From Nemertoderma westbladi (Eukaryota; Xenacoelomorpha; Nemertodermatida; Nemertodermatidae), in the NCBI GenBank assembly GCA_032718475.1, contig JAUCBJ010000013.1, positions 20,428-84,427 of the forward strand: a DNA stretch of 64,000 nucleotides, given 5' to 3'. Position numbers and translations under genes: made by a program. Position 1 is the stretch's first letter, and every line of letters begins with the position of its first letter. Shown here piece by piece: positions 54,074-64,000 of this stretch. Under the pieces are notes generated by a model. That model worked only from the letters and a program-made list of their open reading frames with translations. It searched no databases and was not told the DNA's origin.

Positions 54074-54234
54074 ACTGACCAATCACGAGGAATAATTATT
54101 TAAATTTATCGACCTGCCCCGGAAAGCTAAATATTTATGTCAGTTATCAGAGGAATGGATCAACAAACGCCAATAACGAGAACAAATCACGTCAACAAAC
54201 CAACAATCATTCGATACACGAATAATCTAAACTC

Positions 54235-54240
54235 AATAAA
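54235..54240 (+). terminator. Candidate SEMA5 polyadenylation signal
   Basis: The first AATAAA after the stop codon, preceded by ACTC and followed by CTGACTATTGTAACTG. A GT-rich element is only weakly visible downstream. Confidence 0.45.
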
Positions 54241-54539
54241 CTGACTATTGTAACTGTTTAATAATCGTATGATACAGTAGCTTTTTGGTGCGTTTTAAAG
54301 TTGTTAATGTGCTTACATATTCATTTTTAATGAACGATTTGTTGGATATTTTTATATTCTATATATTTATTCAGATTCAGATATTCGAGGAATTATGAAA
54401 GATTGATGATGGAGGGTGGGGGGGGGGGGGGGTGGTGTAGGCGAATAAATTATATAATTTAATAATAATAATATGTGAATTGTTGTGGGGTGAGTGGCGG
54501 TGAATTAAGTATATTATAATGTAATATGTGAATAGGATA

Positions 54540-55205
54540 AAGCCCTCCATAGCGAAAAATATCAACCGGCCCTATTGGGGCTCAAACATAGGTGTCAAAC
54601 TTCCGGTTATCTTCAGCTGAGTGTGTGTACTGAACTATACCAGATCGGATGGAGATTTCGCTATGGAGTGGGATATCATATTTAGGTCAACTAATCACTC
54701 AAAGGAAAGTACAACGTTATTCCCGTGCTCTGCCAGAAATGGAAACCAGGCCTCAAAAAATAATAACTATTTACACAGTGTTGTAGGAACCACTGTAACC
54801 CCGTATGCCTGGCCCAGGCTGTTAATTAATAATAATAATACATGAATTGTTGTGGGGTGAGTGACGGTTAATTGAGTATATAATGTAATAGGTACAGTAA
54901 TAATAATGTAATATTATTAATCAACAGCCTGGGCCAGGCATACGGGGTTACAGTGGTTTCTACAACACTGTATAATAGTTATTCTTTGAGGCCTGGTTGC
55001 CATTTCTGGCAGAGCACGGGAATAACGTTGTTCTTTCCTTTGAGTGATTAGTTGGCCTAAATATGATCTCCCACTCCATAGCGAAATATTCATCCGGTCT
55101 GGTAGCTCAGTACAGTCTCCCGGCTGATGATAACCAGAAGTTTGAAACCTAGGAACCAGGTTCGAGCCCCAATAGGGTCGGTTGATATTTTTCGCTATGG
55201 AGAGC
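54540..55205. repeat. Inverted pair of tRNA-derived SINEs
   Basis: A unit of about 290 bp occurs inverted at 54540-54830 and direct at 54914-55205. Each has CCATAGCGAAA at its outer edge, a tRNA-like part with TCTGGTAGCTCAG (A-box) and AGGTTCGAGCCCC (B-box; best in the 55096-55190 copy), and CAGCCTGGGCCAGGC at the inner edge next to AAT repeats. About 80 bp of AT-rich sequence separates them, so the pair can form a long hairpin. Confidence 0.7.
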
Positions 55206-55332
55206 ATTATCATATTGTCCAATTACATTATAATATAATTATATATCTCTATTTGATCTGGGGTTTGAGTAGCACCTGTACGGAACCGTATTATGTAGGT
55301 CCAGACGAACTTCTCCGACAGTATGGCGGTTA

Positions 55333-55620
55333 AGCATCATTTTCGTTAGCAAAAGTTTTATAAAAATTCCCAATAGTTATATAAAAATTCATAAAATTGA
55401 TATAAAAATTCATAAAAGTTATATAAAATTCATAAAATTTATATAAAAATTCATAAAAGCTGTATAGAATGTCAAGAAAATATTCTAGAACACATAATAA
55501 TAGGATAGGATAACATATGTATACTTCTACAAATATACTTTAAAACTTTTATATAGTTTTTCGAAATTTTTATATAACTTTTGGGAATTTTTATACAACT
55601 TTTGCTAACGAAAATGGAGC
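55333..55620. mobile_element. MITE-like foldback
   Basis: CATTTTCGTTAGCAAAAGTT at the left and its near-perfect inverse at the right enclose TATAAAAATTCATAAAA-type tandem repeats. Non-coding; target duplication not established. Confidence 0.65.
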
Positions 55621-55919
55621 TTTAATTAATTATTGATTACCTGGGGAGTAGACACTAGTAGCGTAACATAACTAAACCATTATTTGATATATAAAATGAA
55701 CACGTTTAAAAATAGAATAAATGTTGGAGCGCAAAAGCTGACTTAAAAAGTATCACCCTATTGAGTACAAACAAAGTATCAGCATCAGCAGTTCTGGAAT
55801 ATTTGAACAGCTGACGGAATGAATTAAGGAGATATTTAGAACTAGCAAACGTACGGTACTTCACATATTTTATCTTTATTATTGATATATCATTTGATAT
55901 TATTGATGAACTACTACAA

Positions 55920-56057
55920 TCGGCATGCTGCATTTCAGCTGCATTATATATATATTATATAAATATTAAGAATGATGTGCCGGCTTGTCGACAAAATTGC
56001 GCCGCCACAACTCCCTACCACCCATGACAATTGCTAGATCATCCGCATCTTCAAGGT
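55920..56057 (-). pseudogene. 3' end of an RTE-like LINE
   Basis: Matches the last 120-140 bp of the copies at 29640-29790 and 48486-48600 in inverse orientation (TGCCGGCTTGTCGACAAAAT). It breaks off in GATCATCCGCATCTTCAAGG where the minisatellite begins. Confidence 0.75.
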
Positions 56058-56828
56058 CAGTTTGTACGGTGGCTCATTGCGGCCAGTTTGTACGGTGGCT
56101 CATTGCGGCCAGTTTGTACGGTGGCTCATTGCGGTGGCTCATTGCGGCCAGTTTGTACGGTGGCTCATTGCGGCCAGGTTCTACGGTGGCTTATTGCGGC
56201 CAGTTTGTACGGTGGCTCATTGCGGCCAGTTTGTACGGTGGCTCATTGCGGCCAGTTTGTACGGTGGCTCATTGCGGCCAGTTTGTACGGTGGCTCATTG
56301 CGGCCAGTTTGTACGGTGGCTCATAGCGGCCAGTTTCTACGGTGGCTCATTGCGGTGGCTCATTGTGGCCAGTTTGTACGGTGGCTCATTGCGGCCAGTT
56401 TGTACGGTGGCTCATAGCGGCCAGTTTGTACGGTGGCTCATTGCGGTGGCTCATTGTGGCCAGTTTGTACGGTGGCTCATTGCGGCCAGTTTGTACGGTG
56501 GCTCATTGTGGCCAGTTTGTACGGTGGCTCATTGTGGCCTGTTTGTACGGTGGCTCATTGCGGCCAGTTTGACGGTGGCTCATTGCGGTGGCTCATTGCG
56601 GTCAGTTTGTACGGTGGCTCATTGCGGCCAGTTTGTACGGTGGCTCATAGCGGCCAGTTTGTACGGTGGCTCATTGCGGCCAGTTTGTACGGTGGCTCAT
56701 AGCGACCAGTTTGAACGGTGGCTCATTGCGGTGGCTCATTACGGTGGCTCATTATGGTGGCTCATTACGGTGGCTCATTGTTGTGGCTCATTGCGGTGGC
56801 TCATTACCGTGGCTCATTGCGGCCACTT
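56058..56828 (+). repeat. 26-bp minisatellite (about 28 units)
   Basis: The unit GGCCAGTTTGTACGGTGGCT-CATTGC repeats with single-base variants and short GGTGGCTCATTGC half-units, which become dominant at 56730-56815. Because 26 is not a multiple of three and the unit lacks stops, all forward frames are open for hundreds of bases; these are not genes. Confidence 0.92.
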
Positions 56829-57435
56829 TGAAACTTGTTGCTGGGCTCCTCACACACAGAAACTTGTTGCAGTAACATGTTGCTGGACTCCTCAAACACA
56901 GAAACAAGTTGCAAAAACAAGGTGCTACGTCTGAGGGTGCCTAAAACGTTAATTAAGCGCCAGCTTCAGACTACAAAGGTATCACTTTAATTAGATACCT
57001 ATTTACACTTCACAGCACTTTAACACAAGACCATCATAAAGTGCATTAAGCTAACCAACACTGCACTAAGCCTATCTAAAGTCCAATTTAAAATCCGGAT
57101 GCCATCTCTTCGGCTCTATCAAGTTTAGAGTATTTACGTAATACGTAAATCATATACAGTAGTAAAGCAACAATAGATTTACGAGGAAATAATTAGATTA
57201 TTATTAAATAAACTTCCACGGGGGGTACCACCTTCTACCTCACATCCCACTGAGGCTACAGCCAATAATAGCAGTATTCTTTTGGTCAAACGGAAGCAAA
57301 TGGGAAATTGCTGGCAATGGTAATGGCAATGATAATGTTCTATTATAGTCCAGCTCAATTTTCTAAAATTCGTACAATGTGTGGGGCGAGCCACGAAGTG
57401 AGTGAGCCTTAGCGTAGTGGTACCATTAATCAACC

Positions 57436-57472
57436 TGTCGTTCTGTCGTTCTGTCGTTCTGTCGTTCTGTCG
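57436..57472 (+). repeat. (TCTGTCGT)n microsatellite
   Basis: Four to five copies of TCTGTCGT in a row within non-coding sequence. Confidence 0.8.
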
Positions 57473-58012
57473 TGTTCAATTTTAAACGTTAATAACTCGG
57501 CCAATCTTTGATGAAATCTATCCAAACTTGGTACACATGTTGTTTGGCAAAAGTTTAGAAATTTTCCAAGTAGAATTTCCGTGTGGCCTTCGAGAAGCTA
57601 AGATAATAGCAGTTAATTAGTTAATTAAGTTGATTGCGGTGAAAACGCCATTTTCAACCTGCCTTTTAAAGGAAATTAATTGTTTTACAGTATAAGATTT
57701 AAATAATTATACTTAAAAATTATACAGATATAATCCCCATACGCCATTCTATTATAGTTTTTAATTAGTTTAAGTGATTTGCTTTAATAAATGTGTCTTT
57801 AATTGATCTAAACGTAATTAAACCGCACAATTATTGAGTACAAATTTAATCCTTCCCATTATTGGTCAATAGGGTGTTACAAAAATCACTTTTTTGCCCC
57901 AATTGCTTGGAAACTTTGACATGCTTTGCCATTTTAATGTAGAAGTACAATGCAAAAAACCGTTTTGAAAAATATTTAGTGGAAGAGGTGTCACACGAGT
58001 CACAAAATCTGA

Positions 58013-58365
58013 GAAATTTAACAAAATATAGCAGTTTTAATTTACCGATAAATCTAGCGAGAGATGATTGCAATGATCTGAAACTCATGTTATGTAATGC
58101 ATTTATCATGGGCTTTCCAATAACGTTTTTGGCATTGTGAAATTGACAAGATCAGATGTGTCACATTGAGTGTGAAAAATTGATTTTTTTTTTAAAATAT
58201 AAGAAATTTAACAAAATATAGCAGTTTTAATTTACCGATAAATCTAGCGATAGATGATTGCAATGATCTGAAACTCATGTTATGTAATGCATTTATCATG
58301 GGCTTTCCAATAACGTTTTTGGCAATGTGAAATTGACAAGATCAGATGTGTCACATTGAGTTTGA
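58013..58365 (+). repeat. Tandem duplication of about 165-190 bp
   Basis: TTTACCGATAAATCTAGCGA, GGGCTTTCCAATAACGTTTT and AGATCAGATGTGTCACATTG recur in order at 58013-58180 and 58200-58363 with few changes. Confidence 0.85.
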
Positions 58366-59160
58366 AAACTTAACTAATTCTATATGGGAATGTGCTGGTC
58401 CCCCCTGAGTTAGTTCAACTATTACTGACCTGGCCATCTTTACATTGCCGCGATACACAGTAACTAACCTGTCATAAGCCCCCTCAGAGGCATTGTCATC
58501 ACCTATAAACGTACTTACCAATTCCTTCAGTTGACCTCTCAACTGTTGGTATAAGTAGTTGAATTTCTCAGTCGGTGAGAAATCCTGTTGAGCGACATTA
58601 GTCTTGATATAGTTGATGAAGGTTCTCCAATGTTTAGATAAACCAGTGAAGTGCGGAGGATGTAATGGTGGAAGATTGTGTCTCGGACTGAACTTAGAAA
58701 ACTCCACTGTGATTGAGTTGACCATAGTATTGTCTTCCCTTCCTACCCGTTGATGGACATAAGTTGGAATCGGTTCAACTGGTGAGTAGGATAACGTACC
58801 TGTGGACGAGTACGCGAATTCGTCCCGTGATAGGTTACCTTCTCACTGACTGGTGATCTATAGTCAGTCTCAAACTCTGAGTCTGCCTGAATATTTATAA
58901 CTGGGCATTCGTGGTTTAAACTTGGGATGGTCTTCAGGACGTTGGTACTGTTGTTCCTGTACTCTAAGCTTTTCATTCTCATGTTGAGCTCGTTCTACAT
59001 TGTCATTGACCTCATGGATATTACACCTAACATGGTCGAACTTTGACGTACTGAATTCTTTGCTGCACTTCTTGCACAACACCACATACAGTTTGAACTT
59101 GTCCCTGCACCTGATGGACTTGTGACTGAATATGTTGGACTTTACCTTTTTCTATGGATG
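58351..59160 (-). pseudogene. BEL/Pao Gag (DUF1759-like) remnant
   Basis: The minus strand has a CCKC-like start with CKKCSKEFSTSKFDH (near 59085), then in another frame LPPLHPPHFTGLSKHWRTFI, PTEKFNYLYQQLRGQLKELV and DRLVTVYRGNVKMAR at 58725-58351. The LPxLxLPxFxG...W..F and EKFNYL..LRG...L patterns are the DUF1759 Gag signature. Frameshifts and loss of all pol domains make it a relic. It is distinct in sequence from the 36-kb element. Confidence 0.75.
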
Positions 59161-59434
59161 ACTTCATCCCACACTTCCTTATTACCTTCCCTAATTGCTA
59201 AATTTAATTGATACATATGGATGTTGGGCTTACCTGGAGTAGGACTTGGATTAAACCGCTCACTGTCTCGAGCTCCATCCCACTCGGCTTGATCGCCTTA
59301 TAATCGCCAATAATTATACTTAAAAATTATACAGATGCAATCCACATACTCCATTCTATTATAGTTTTTAATTAGTTCAAGTGATTTGCTTTAATAATTG
59401 TGTCTTTAATTGATCTAAAGTAATTAAAACGGCA

Positions 59435-61660
59435 TAAAAAATTGATTCTCATTAAATACTGCTCATTTATTGGCCAACATGCTGGTACATAGATGGAAGG
59501 ATGTGTGTGTAAGGCGGCCAGTTGCTGGGAATGATTATTGGTCAAGTATCTGCTGGTGTGGAGCTAGCTGCTGGGAGTTGTGGCTGTAGACTAACCTGAG
59601 AGGAATTGTAATAGAGGCAACCAGTATTGCTATTCCAGCCCAATCACTGAATTGTGTTTATTATAGGCTGGACGGGCCGCATAACCGTTCGACTATTACT
59701 ACTATTGCTATCTCAGTTAAATGACAGATATAATAACATAAATACAATCCATGGCATGGCTGTTGTAGGCTTCTGAAATAGTTTATTCCACAATGTATAT
59801 GTCTGGTTATTTTTTAATTGAATTTTTGCAAAGTAGTAAAATTAATGTTCTTAAAAATAATATTATTATTTTATATGTAACCTAGGAAATTAGCTACATT
59901 TTTTCGCTGCAGCTTTAAGAGTGTACATTGATTTAATATTATTTCAATACCCATATTACTACATCGGCATAAGATGCGTTGGCGTTGTATCACACATCTC
60001 CACATATCACACATCTCCACATAGATGTATCAACAGTTACTCGCACAGTTTCGAAACTTCGCATAGTTATAACTGTATAAAGATCGTCAGTCTGCGTTTA
60101 GGAAAAATATTTTATGACAAAACAGGACAAGCGACGAGCGCAACGAGGCATATAATGAAGACGAGTACTGCGTTGACTAAATTATTATATAAACCACCTG
60201 GCTTCACATATTGATCGCATCCCTAGTTATTATTATTATAAAGATCGTCCTAGCCTGCGTTTAAGAAATATATTTAAATACAAAACAGGACGAACGCAAA
60301 GAGGCTTATAATGAAAACGAGTACTGCGTTTATTATATTCCTATAAACCACCTGGCTTTGCATATTTAACGTGCGATTGGAAATAAGTTCGTGCTACCCT
60401 TCCGTGGGTGGTAGATGTCACGGTTATGTATTGGTGGTTGGGAAGGGTGGGGGGGGGGGGGGGGGGGGGAGATTAAAAGGGGTGAACACGTACTGTCCAC
60501 CTTTCTTTGATTGATTGGTGGTGTGGGTAAATTTCTCAAAACCTGATTTTGTGATACAGTCGCTGCATTTTAATTTGTATATAATAACTAGGCCTCGTGC
60601 TGCGCGAAGTCCCCACGAACGTGTTCAGGTTATCCTGTCAATAAGGGGGGGGGGGGGGGGGGGGTCAATCCCCCACTTCCTGGCCCTGCCTACGCCACTA
60701 CGGACAGATGAATTTCGTGTCTATCTGTAGAGATCTTCAATAGTATCTGTATGTTGTTGTTGGCGGTGTCATGGAAACCTTTCGTATTCTTCCTTTTGTA
60801 TGGCTGATCCCATGGTTACTGTCAGCTGACTTATGTTTTCTGCAATATAGTTGGTAACAGTGCTGATCTGCGTGTGTACCGGTACCTTCTTGTACGAGTA
60901 AGAGGTATTATGCCAGCGGAATTTAGTTTCATAACAAGCCCTAGGTTTTTGCTCTACATTAGGCAATGCCTCATTGTAGGCCTATAATCAGATCAGATTT
61001 GTATTCTACAGGCTGACAGGTGCAGATTTTTTTTTATTTATTTATTATATAGCCTAGTCTCGGTCTCAGTCTCCAGTCTGTGACTCAATTAAATTACAAC
61101 AATAGTTTAATAGTACCGTACACGTAGGCCTACGTAGGAGAACTGAATAAAGCAGGGTTTTCGCTGAGTATAAATACATCTCAATATTTGCTATAACAAT
61201 ATTTTGATTTCCCGAATATATGGGATTCTATACTACCTCTATGTGATCGAGGAATAGTTTCCCTTCCAACAAGATAAGTTGATAACCGTACAATGTCTGC
61301 CGGTGCGTACACGCGAAAGTCAAGTGAGACAAGGTAAGATTTACAATATTTATATCAGCATAGACTTTACGATAGGTACGCCAGGCCCAGGAGCAGGCTT
61401 CCACAAAATTTGAAACCTTCCGGAAACCACAATTTTTAATAGAAAAACTTACAAACTTAAAAACAATTTTTTTAATGGTCACTTACATTTTTTTTACATA
61501 TTAATTAAATAATCAATCAATTTCTATACAGCTAATAATATTAAACCATTTCAATTCGCCTTATCCCGCTCTAACAAATCTGAACTGCGATGGCATTTGA
61601 ATGCTAGTTTATCGAATCAACTTTTTTGTGTATAACATTAGGGTTTTCTTTATCCATAAG
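59435..61660. other. Intergenic or intronic, repeats only
   Basis: A 130-bp direct duplication (60078-60214 and 60239-60369, GATCGTC...CTGCGTTTA...CCACCTGGCTT) and two long G runs (60449-60469, 60645-60664) are visible. No convincing exon was found; a 65-codon minus frame at 60769-60966 has no recognised match. Confidence 0.55.
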
Positions 61661-62168
61661 GATGAAACTGGCCCCTGTGGACATGAGGGACAGTCTGGAC
61701 ACCTATAGGTCTAGCATCACTGTCGTTTCCGACAATTACGACTACAAATACGTCAGCGAAAACTCAGACGCGGAAATCGATACCGCCAGGGCAGACCTTG
61801 ACGACGGTCGCTATGAGGACATTGACCATCTGTCGGATGAAGCCTTTAATTCCAGAGGGGCTTCGCGTCATAATGATAGCGATGGTAGCAATAAAGAATC
61901 GTTTGAAGTGAATGAAACTATTAAAGATAAAGATAAAGTTAATGATAATATTATGGACAACAATATTCACAGTGAAACATCGCAGGAAATTGATGCTAAA
62001 AAATACGATTTTGATGAGGATAACATTGTGGAGGAAGTTGTTGATAATATTAATGTTGTCGATTCACTTGAGTTGGCTTCTGATGTTGACTATGACAGCG
62101 ATTCTTCAATAGAATTCGCCCACAAAGTCTATCCTAAAAGTCCTCTTGTCAGTCGTGGAGCTTCAGAG
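61661..62168 (+). CDS. Exon of an unrecognised acidic protein
   Basis: A TTTTCTTTATCCATAAG acceptor ends at 61660 and the donor GTAATA begins at 62169. Frame: MKLAPVDMRDSLDTYRSSIT then an Asp/Glu/Asn-rich stretch (DNYDYKYVSENSDAEIDTAR, DDGRYEDIDHLSDEAF) to PLVSRGASE. ATG at 61662 could be the start codon or an internal Met. No domain is recognised; the composition suggests a disordered cytoplasmic or nuclear region. It joins in phase 0 to the exon at 62640. It follows SEMA5 on the same strand with 7.6 kb between, and no sign that it belongs to it. Confidence 0.65.
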
Positions 62169-62639
62169 GTAATATCGGAGTAACATGTAGTTAGTTACCC
62201 TTTGTTTATCCGCAGCAAAAACTACGAGTTTCGTGAGTGCATGTTAAGCTCTCAAAAATGGTTAAAAATATATTTAATTTGCCGTACTTAACACCCACAC
62301 ACACTTATATATATAACTGAATGAACCTATGACACTCAAAACCAGTTATTTTCGTAACATTTCTTATTGAATAACTTATTATTTTATTGGAAATATCGAA
62401 TCATTTTTTTAAATTTTGTAAAATTTAATTATTATTTTGATTATTTAAAAAATGAGCGTTAGAAACATTTGTTAACATTAAAACTAGTGAGTTAAATTTT
62501 TTCTCTCTTGGCACCTATAGTAAATAGAATTCCATGAGATTCATATTTATTGTCTTTTGAGGAATACTTTAGAAACAAATTCATCATATTAATGATAATA
62601 ATTACAACTCATAGCAACCAACAACATTATACCTTGCAG

Positions 62640-63417
62640 ATCTTCGGTGACGATATTGACGATGAACTAGAGAGTTTAGAGAAACAGCGTGAGAAATTAC
62701 GGAGGAAAATTCTGCGCGATTCCAATTTGAAGCGAGAAAAAACGTTGGAGGATAAACGGAAGATGGAGGAAGCGGCGATGGAAGAGCGGCGAAAGAGGAG
62801 AGTTTACGAGGAGGTTGTAGGGAGGGAGGAACGGAGGAGGCAGGGAAGAGGAGTGAAGTTTAATAGATCGCCGGAAGTGATCGAACGTTCGTCGCCAACG
62901 GAAGTGGAACTCTCACCGGAAATGACGTCAGCCAGGAATATAATTTCTCAGGAAGTGACGTCATACCTGAACCGATTTTCACCGGTTGTGACGTCACTTG
63001 CTAATCCTCTTTCTCCGGATGTGATGTCACGCGCTACTCCCCCTTCACCGGAAGTGACGTCATACTTTGAGGATTCTTCCGGTTCTCCTGAGTCTGAGGA
63101 ACGGGGGCAGGGGAGGATTCATTTCCATGGTGACGTGACCCACACGCACGCAGACTTGTCGCCCCACCCCTATTTCCGCCCCCCTCACACCGGAGCCCCC
63201 ACAACCGCCCCCTGGTCCGCCCCCCGAGGTGTCTGTGAACTTGGTGTCTCGACCGCCCCCCCAACCCGGCCCCGAGCCTGTTGACTACGTAGCAGCCAAT
63301 AGGAGGCGGCCGCAACCCCCAAAGGCGACCTACGGAGGAATCTATACGAAGAGACAAGAGTTAGGCAATAGGAGCACACGAGATAGGTATCGTTTATATA
63401 GTAGGTTATATGAGTAA
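62640..63417 (+). CDS. Terminal exon: coiled coil and proline-rich tail, with a frame break
   Basis: ACCTTGCAG acceptor ends at 62639; entry in phase 0 gives IFGDDIDDELESLEKQREKL, a coiled coil (RRKRRVYEEVVGREERRRQG) and a set of five SPEVTSY-like repeats with E/V variation (62890-63070). At the C6 run near 63178-63183 the frame probably changes: the entry frame turns unlike a protein and stops near 63284, while the next frame gives PPPGPPPEVSVNLVSRPPPQ, NRRRPQPPKATYGGIYTKRQ and ends RLYSRLYE at 63417. Either a homopolymer error or a real frameshift is present. Function unknown. Confidence 0.6.
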
Positions 63418-63879
63418 AATATATGTTGTATAATAACAAAGCAACTTTTGACCTAAAAGTGAAAACCCAGGTATTCTTCCTTCACATGGGCAAAGATAGG
63501 TTCTATATGATATTGGGTGGATTAAATTTAATACAAATTATTTTTAGAATTACACGCTGAATTTAACCACACCCACATCGCCCCACTATTAAATTCATCG
63601 CTCATTCAATAAATCATTTTCCTCAAACGAACAAATGGAATATATCAGAGTACCGATATAACATTCGCAACCCGGTGTAACAGGATGAGATAACTCCTCG
63701 CCAAATATGACTCCCCAGTTTTCTCCCTAGATTTCTTAATTAACGGAAAGGAGCAGGTTACAGTGGCGGGCTTTTCTAACCAAAACAATAAACGATATCT
63801 CAATAACATAGGTTACTGATTTATTTTTGCAATATACGAAAATATCACAGGTACGGATATGAATTATAACTCAAATAGG
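63418..63879. other. 3' flank, no gene seen
   Basis: AT-rich. It contains a second copy of the GGTTACAGTGG...AACCAAAACAATAAACG repeat (63745-63800). No clear polyadenylation signal was found right after the stop; CAATAAA occurs at about 63607 and 63786. Confidence 0.5.
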
Positions 63880-64000
63880 GGAGTCATCTCAGCCTAAGGG
63901 AAGTCATATCACCCTAAGGGGAGTGTTCTCAGCCTAAGGGAAGACATCTCAGCCTAAGGGGAGTCATCTCAGCCTAAGGGAAGACATCTCAGCCTAAGGG
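63880..64000 (+). repeat. 20-bp minisatellite (CATCTCAGCCTAAGGGGAGT)
   Basis: Six units, alternating GGGGAGT and GGGAAGA spacers, continue to the window edge. Confidence 0.85.

Larger units (their letters stand above)
57708..59434 (-). mobile_element. Old BEL-type retroelement remnant between direct repeats
   Basis: Similar 122-bp sequences at 57708-57829 and 59313-59434 (ATTATACTTAAAAATTATAC, CATTCTATTATAGTTTTTAA) are direct repeats around the gag remnant at 58351-59160. They may be parts of LTRs. Boundaries and target duplication are not resolved. Confidence 0.45.

Noticed and set aside
53517-53723. Possible extra SEMA5 exon or small gene in the last intron
   Set aside because: Short frames on both strands, no splice sites of the correct phase, and exons 53021-53234 and 53830-54073 already join in phase.
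56062-56934. Open frames of up to 290 codons in three forward frames
   Set aside because: They are translations of a 26-bp stop-free minisatellite.
60769-60966. 65-codon minus-strand frame (KFRWHNTSYSYKKV)
   Set aside because: No ATG start, no known motif, and no clear splice borders. Left as unexplained.

Overview
The window is animal nuclear DNA from a bilaterian with a repeat-rich, intron-rich genome. I see no vertebrate-specific signature and would guess a marine invertebrate, but the phylum cannot be fixed from the sequence. There are no operons, ribosome binding sites or CRISPR arrays. Two unrelated host genes and a third partial gene sit in a mass of nested mobile DNA.

The backbone is the 3' part of a class 5 semaphorin (Sema5A/5B-like) on the + strand. 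Ten exons (1375 to 54073) have canonical GT/AG borders and matching codon phases. They encode seven thrombospondin-type (TSP1) modules, one transmembrane helix and a short cytoplasmic tail, in the same order as vertebrate Sema5. The sema and PSI exons must lie upstream of base 1. Three introns are inflated to about 13, 20 and 13 kb by insertions.

Inside the first intron, on the opposite strand, is a two-exon peripherin-2/ROM1-like tetraspanin (7493 down to 4489). Its C-terminal tail is unusual: Gly/Asn-rich repeats, then a very basic region ending in 14 SPK motifs.

Mobile DNA by region: a LINE remnant and a TA-flanked foldback element (1.9-4.4 kb); a TTA-flanked MITE (7.8 kb); nested Helitron copies (8.3-13.5 and 22.9-25.4 kb); a TTAA-flanked piggyBac-like foldback (19.3-20.8 kb); a minus-strand LINE (25.4-28.3 kb); a LINE 3' end (29 kb); an LTR element with 1.2-kb LTRs and a CGGGA duplication that split a LINE reading frame (30.25-34.52 kb); an 11.7-kb BEL/Pao-type element with apparently identical 538-bp LTRs (36.1-47.8 kb); further LINE pieces (48.5-52.3 kb); and, past the semaphorin, a SINE inverted pair, a 26-bp minisatellite and an old BEL gag fragment (54.5-59.4 kb). 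At 61.7-63.4 kb lie two spliced exons of an unrecognised acidic, then coiled-coil and proline-rich protein.

The best candidate for an undescribed system is the 11.7-kb LTR element. It keeps Gag and an aspartic protease but has lost reverse transcriptase, RNase H and most of integrase. In their place are an array of 21 small hairpins and a separate 844-residue ORF that combines an apparent RNase D/WRN-like DEDD 3'-5' exonuclease fold with three CCHC zinc knuckles. The element looks very recently mobile, presumably driven in trans by an autonomous BEL relative. Long G or C homopolymers (14 runs of 10 or more) are a second genome-wide oddity; several coincide with reading-frame changes.
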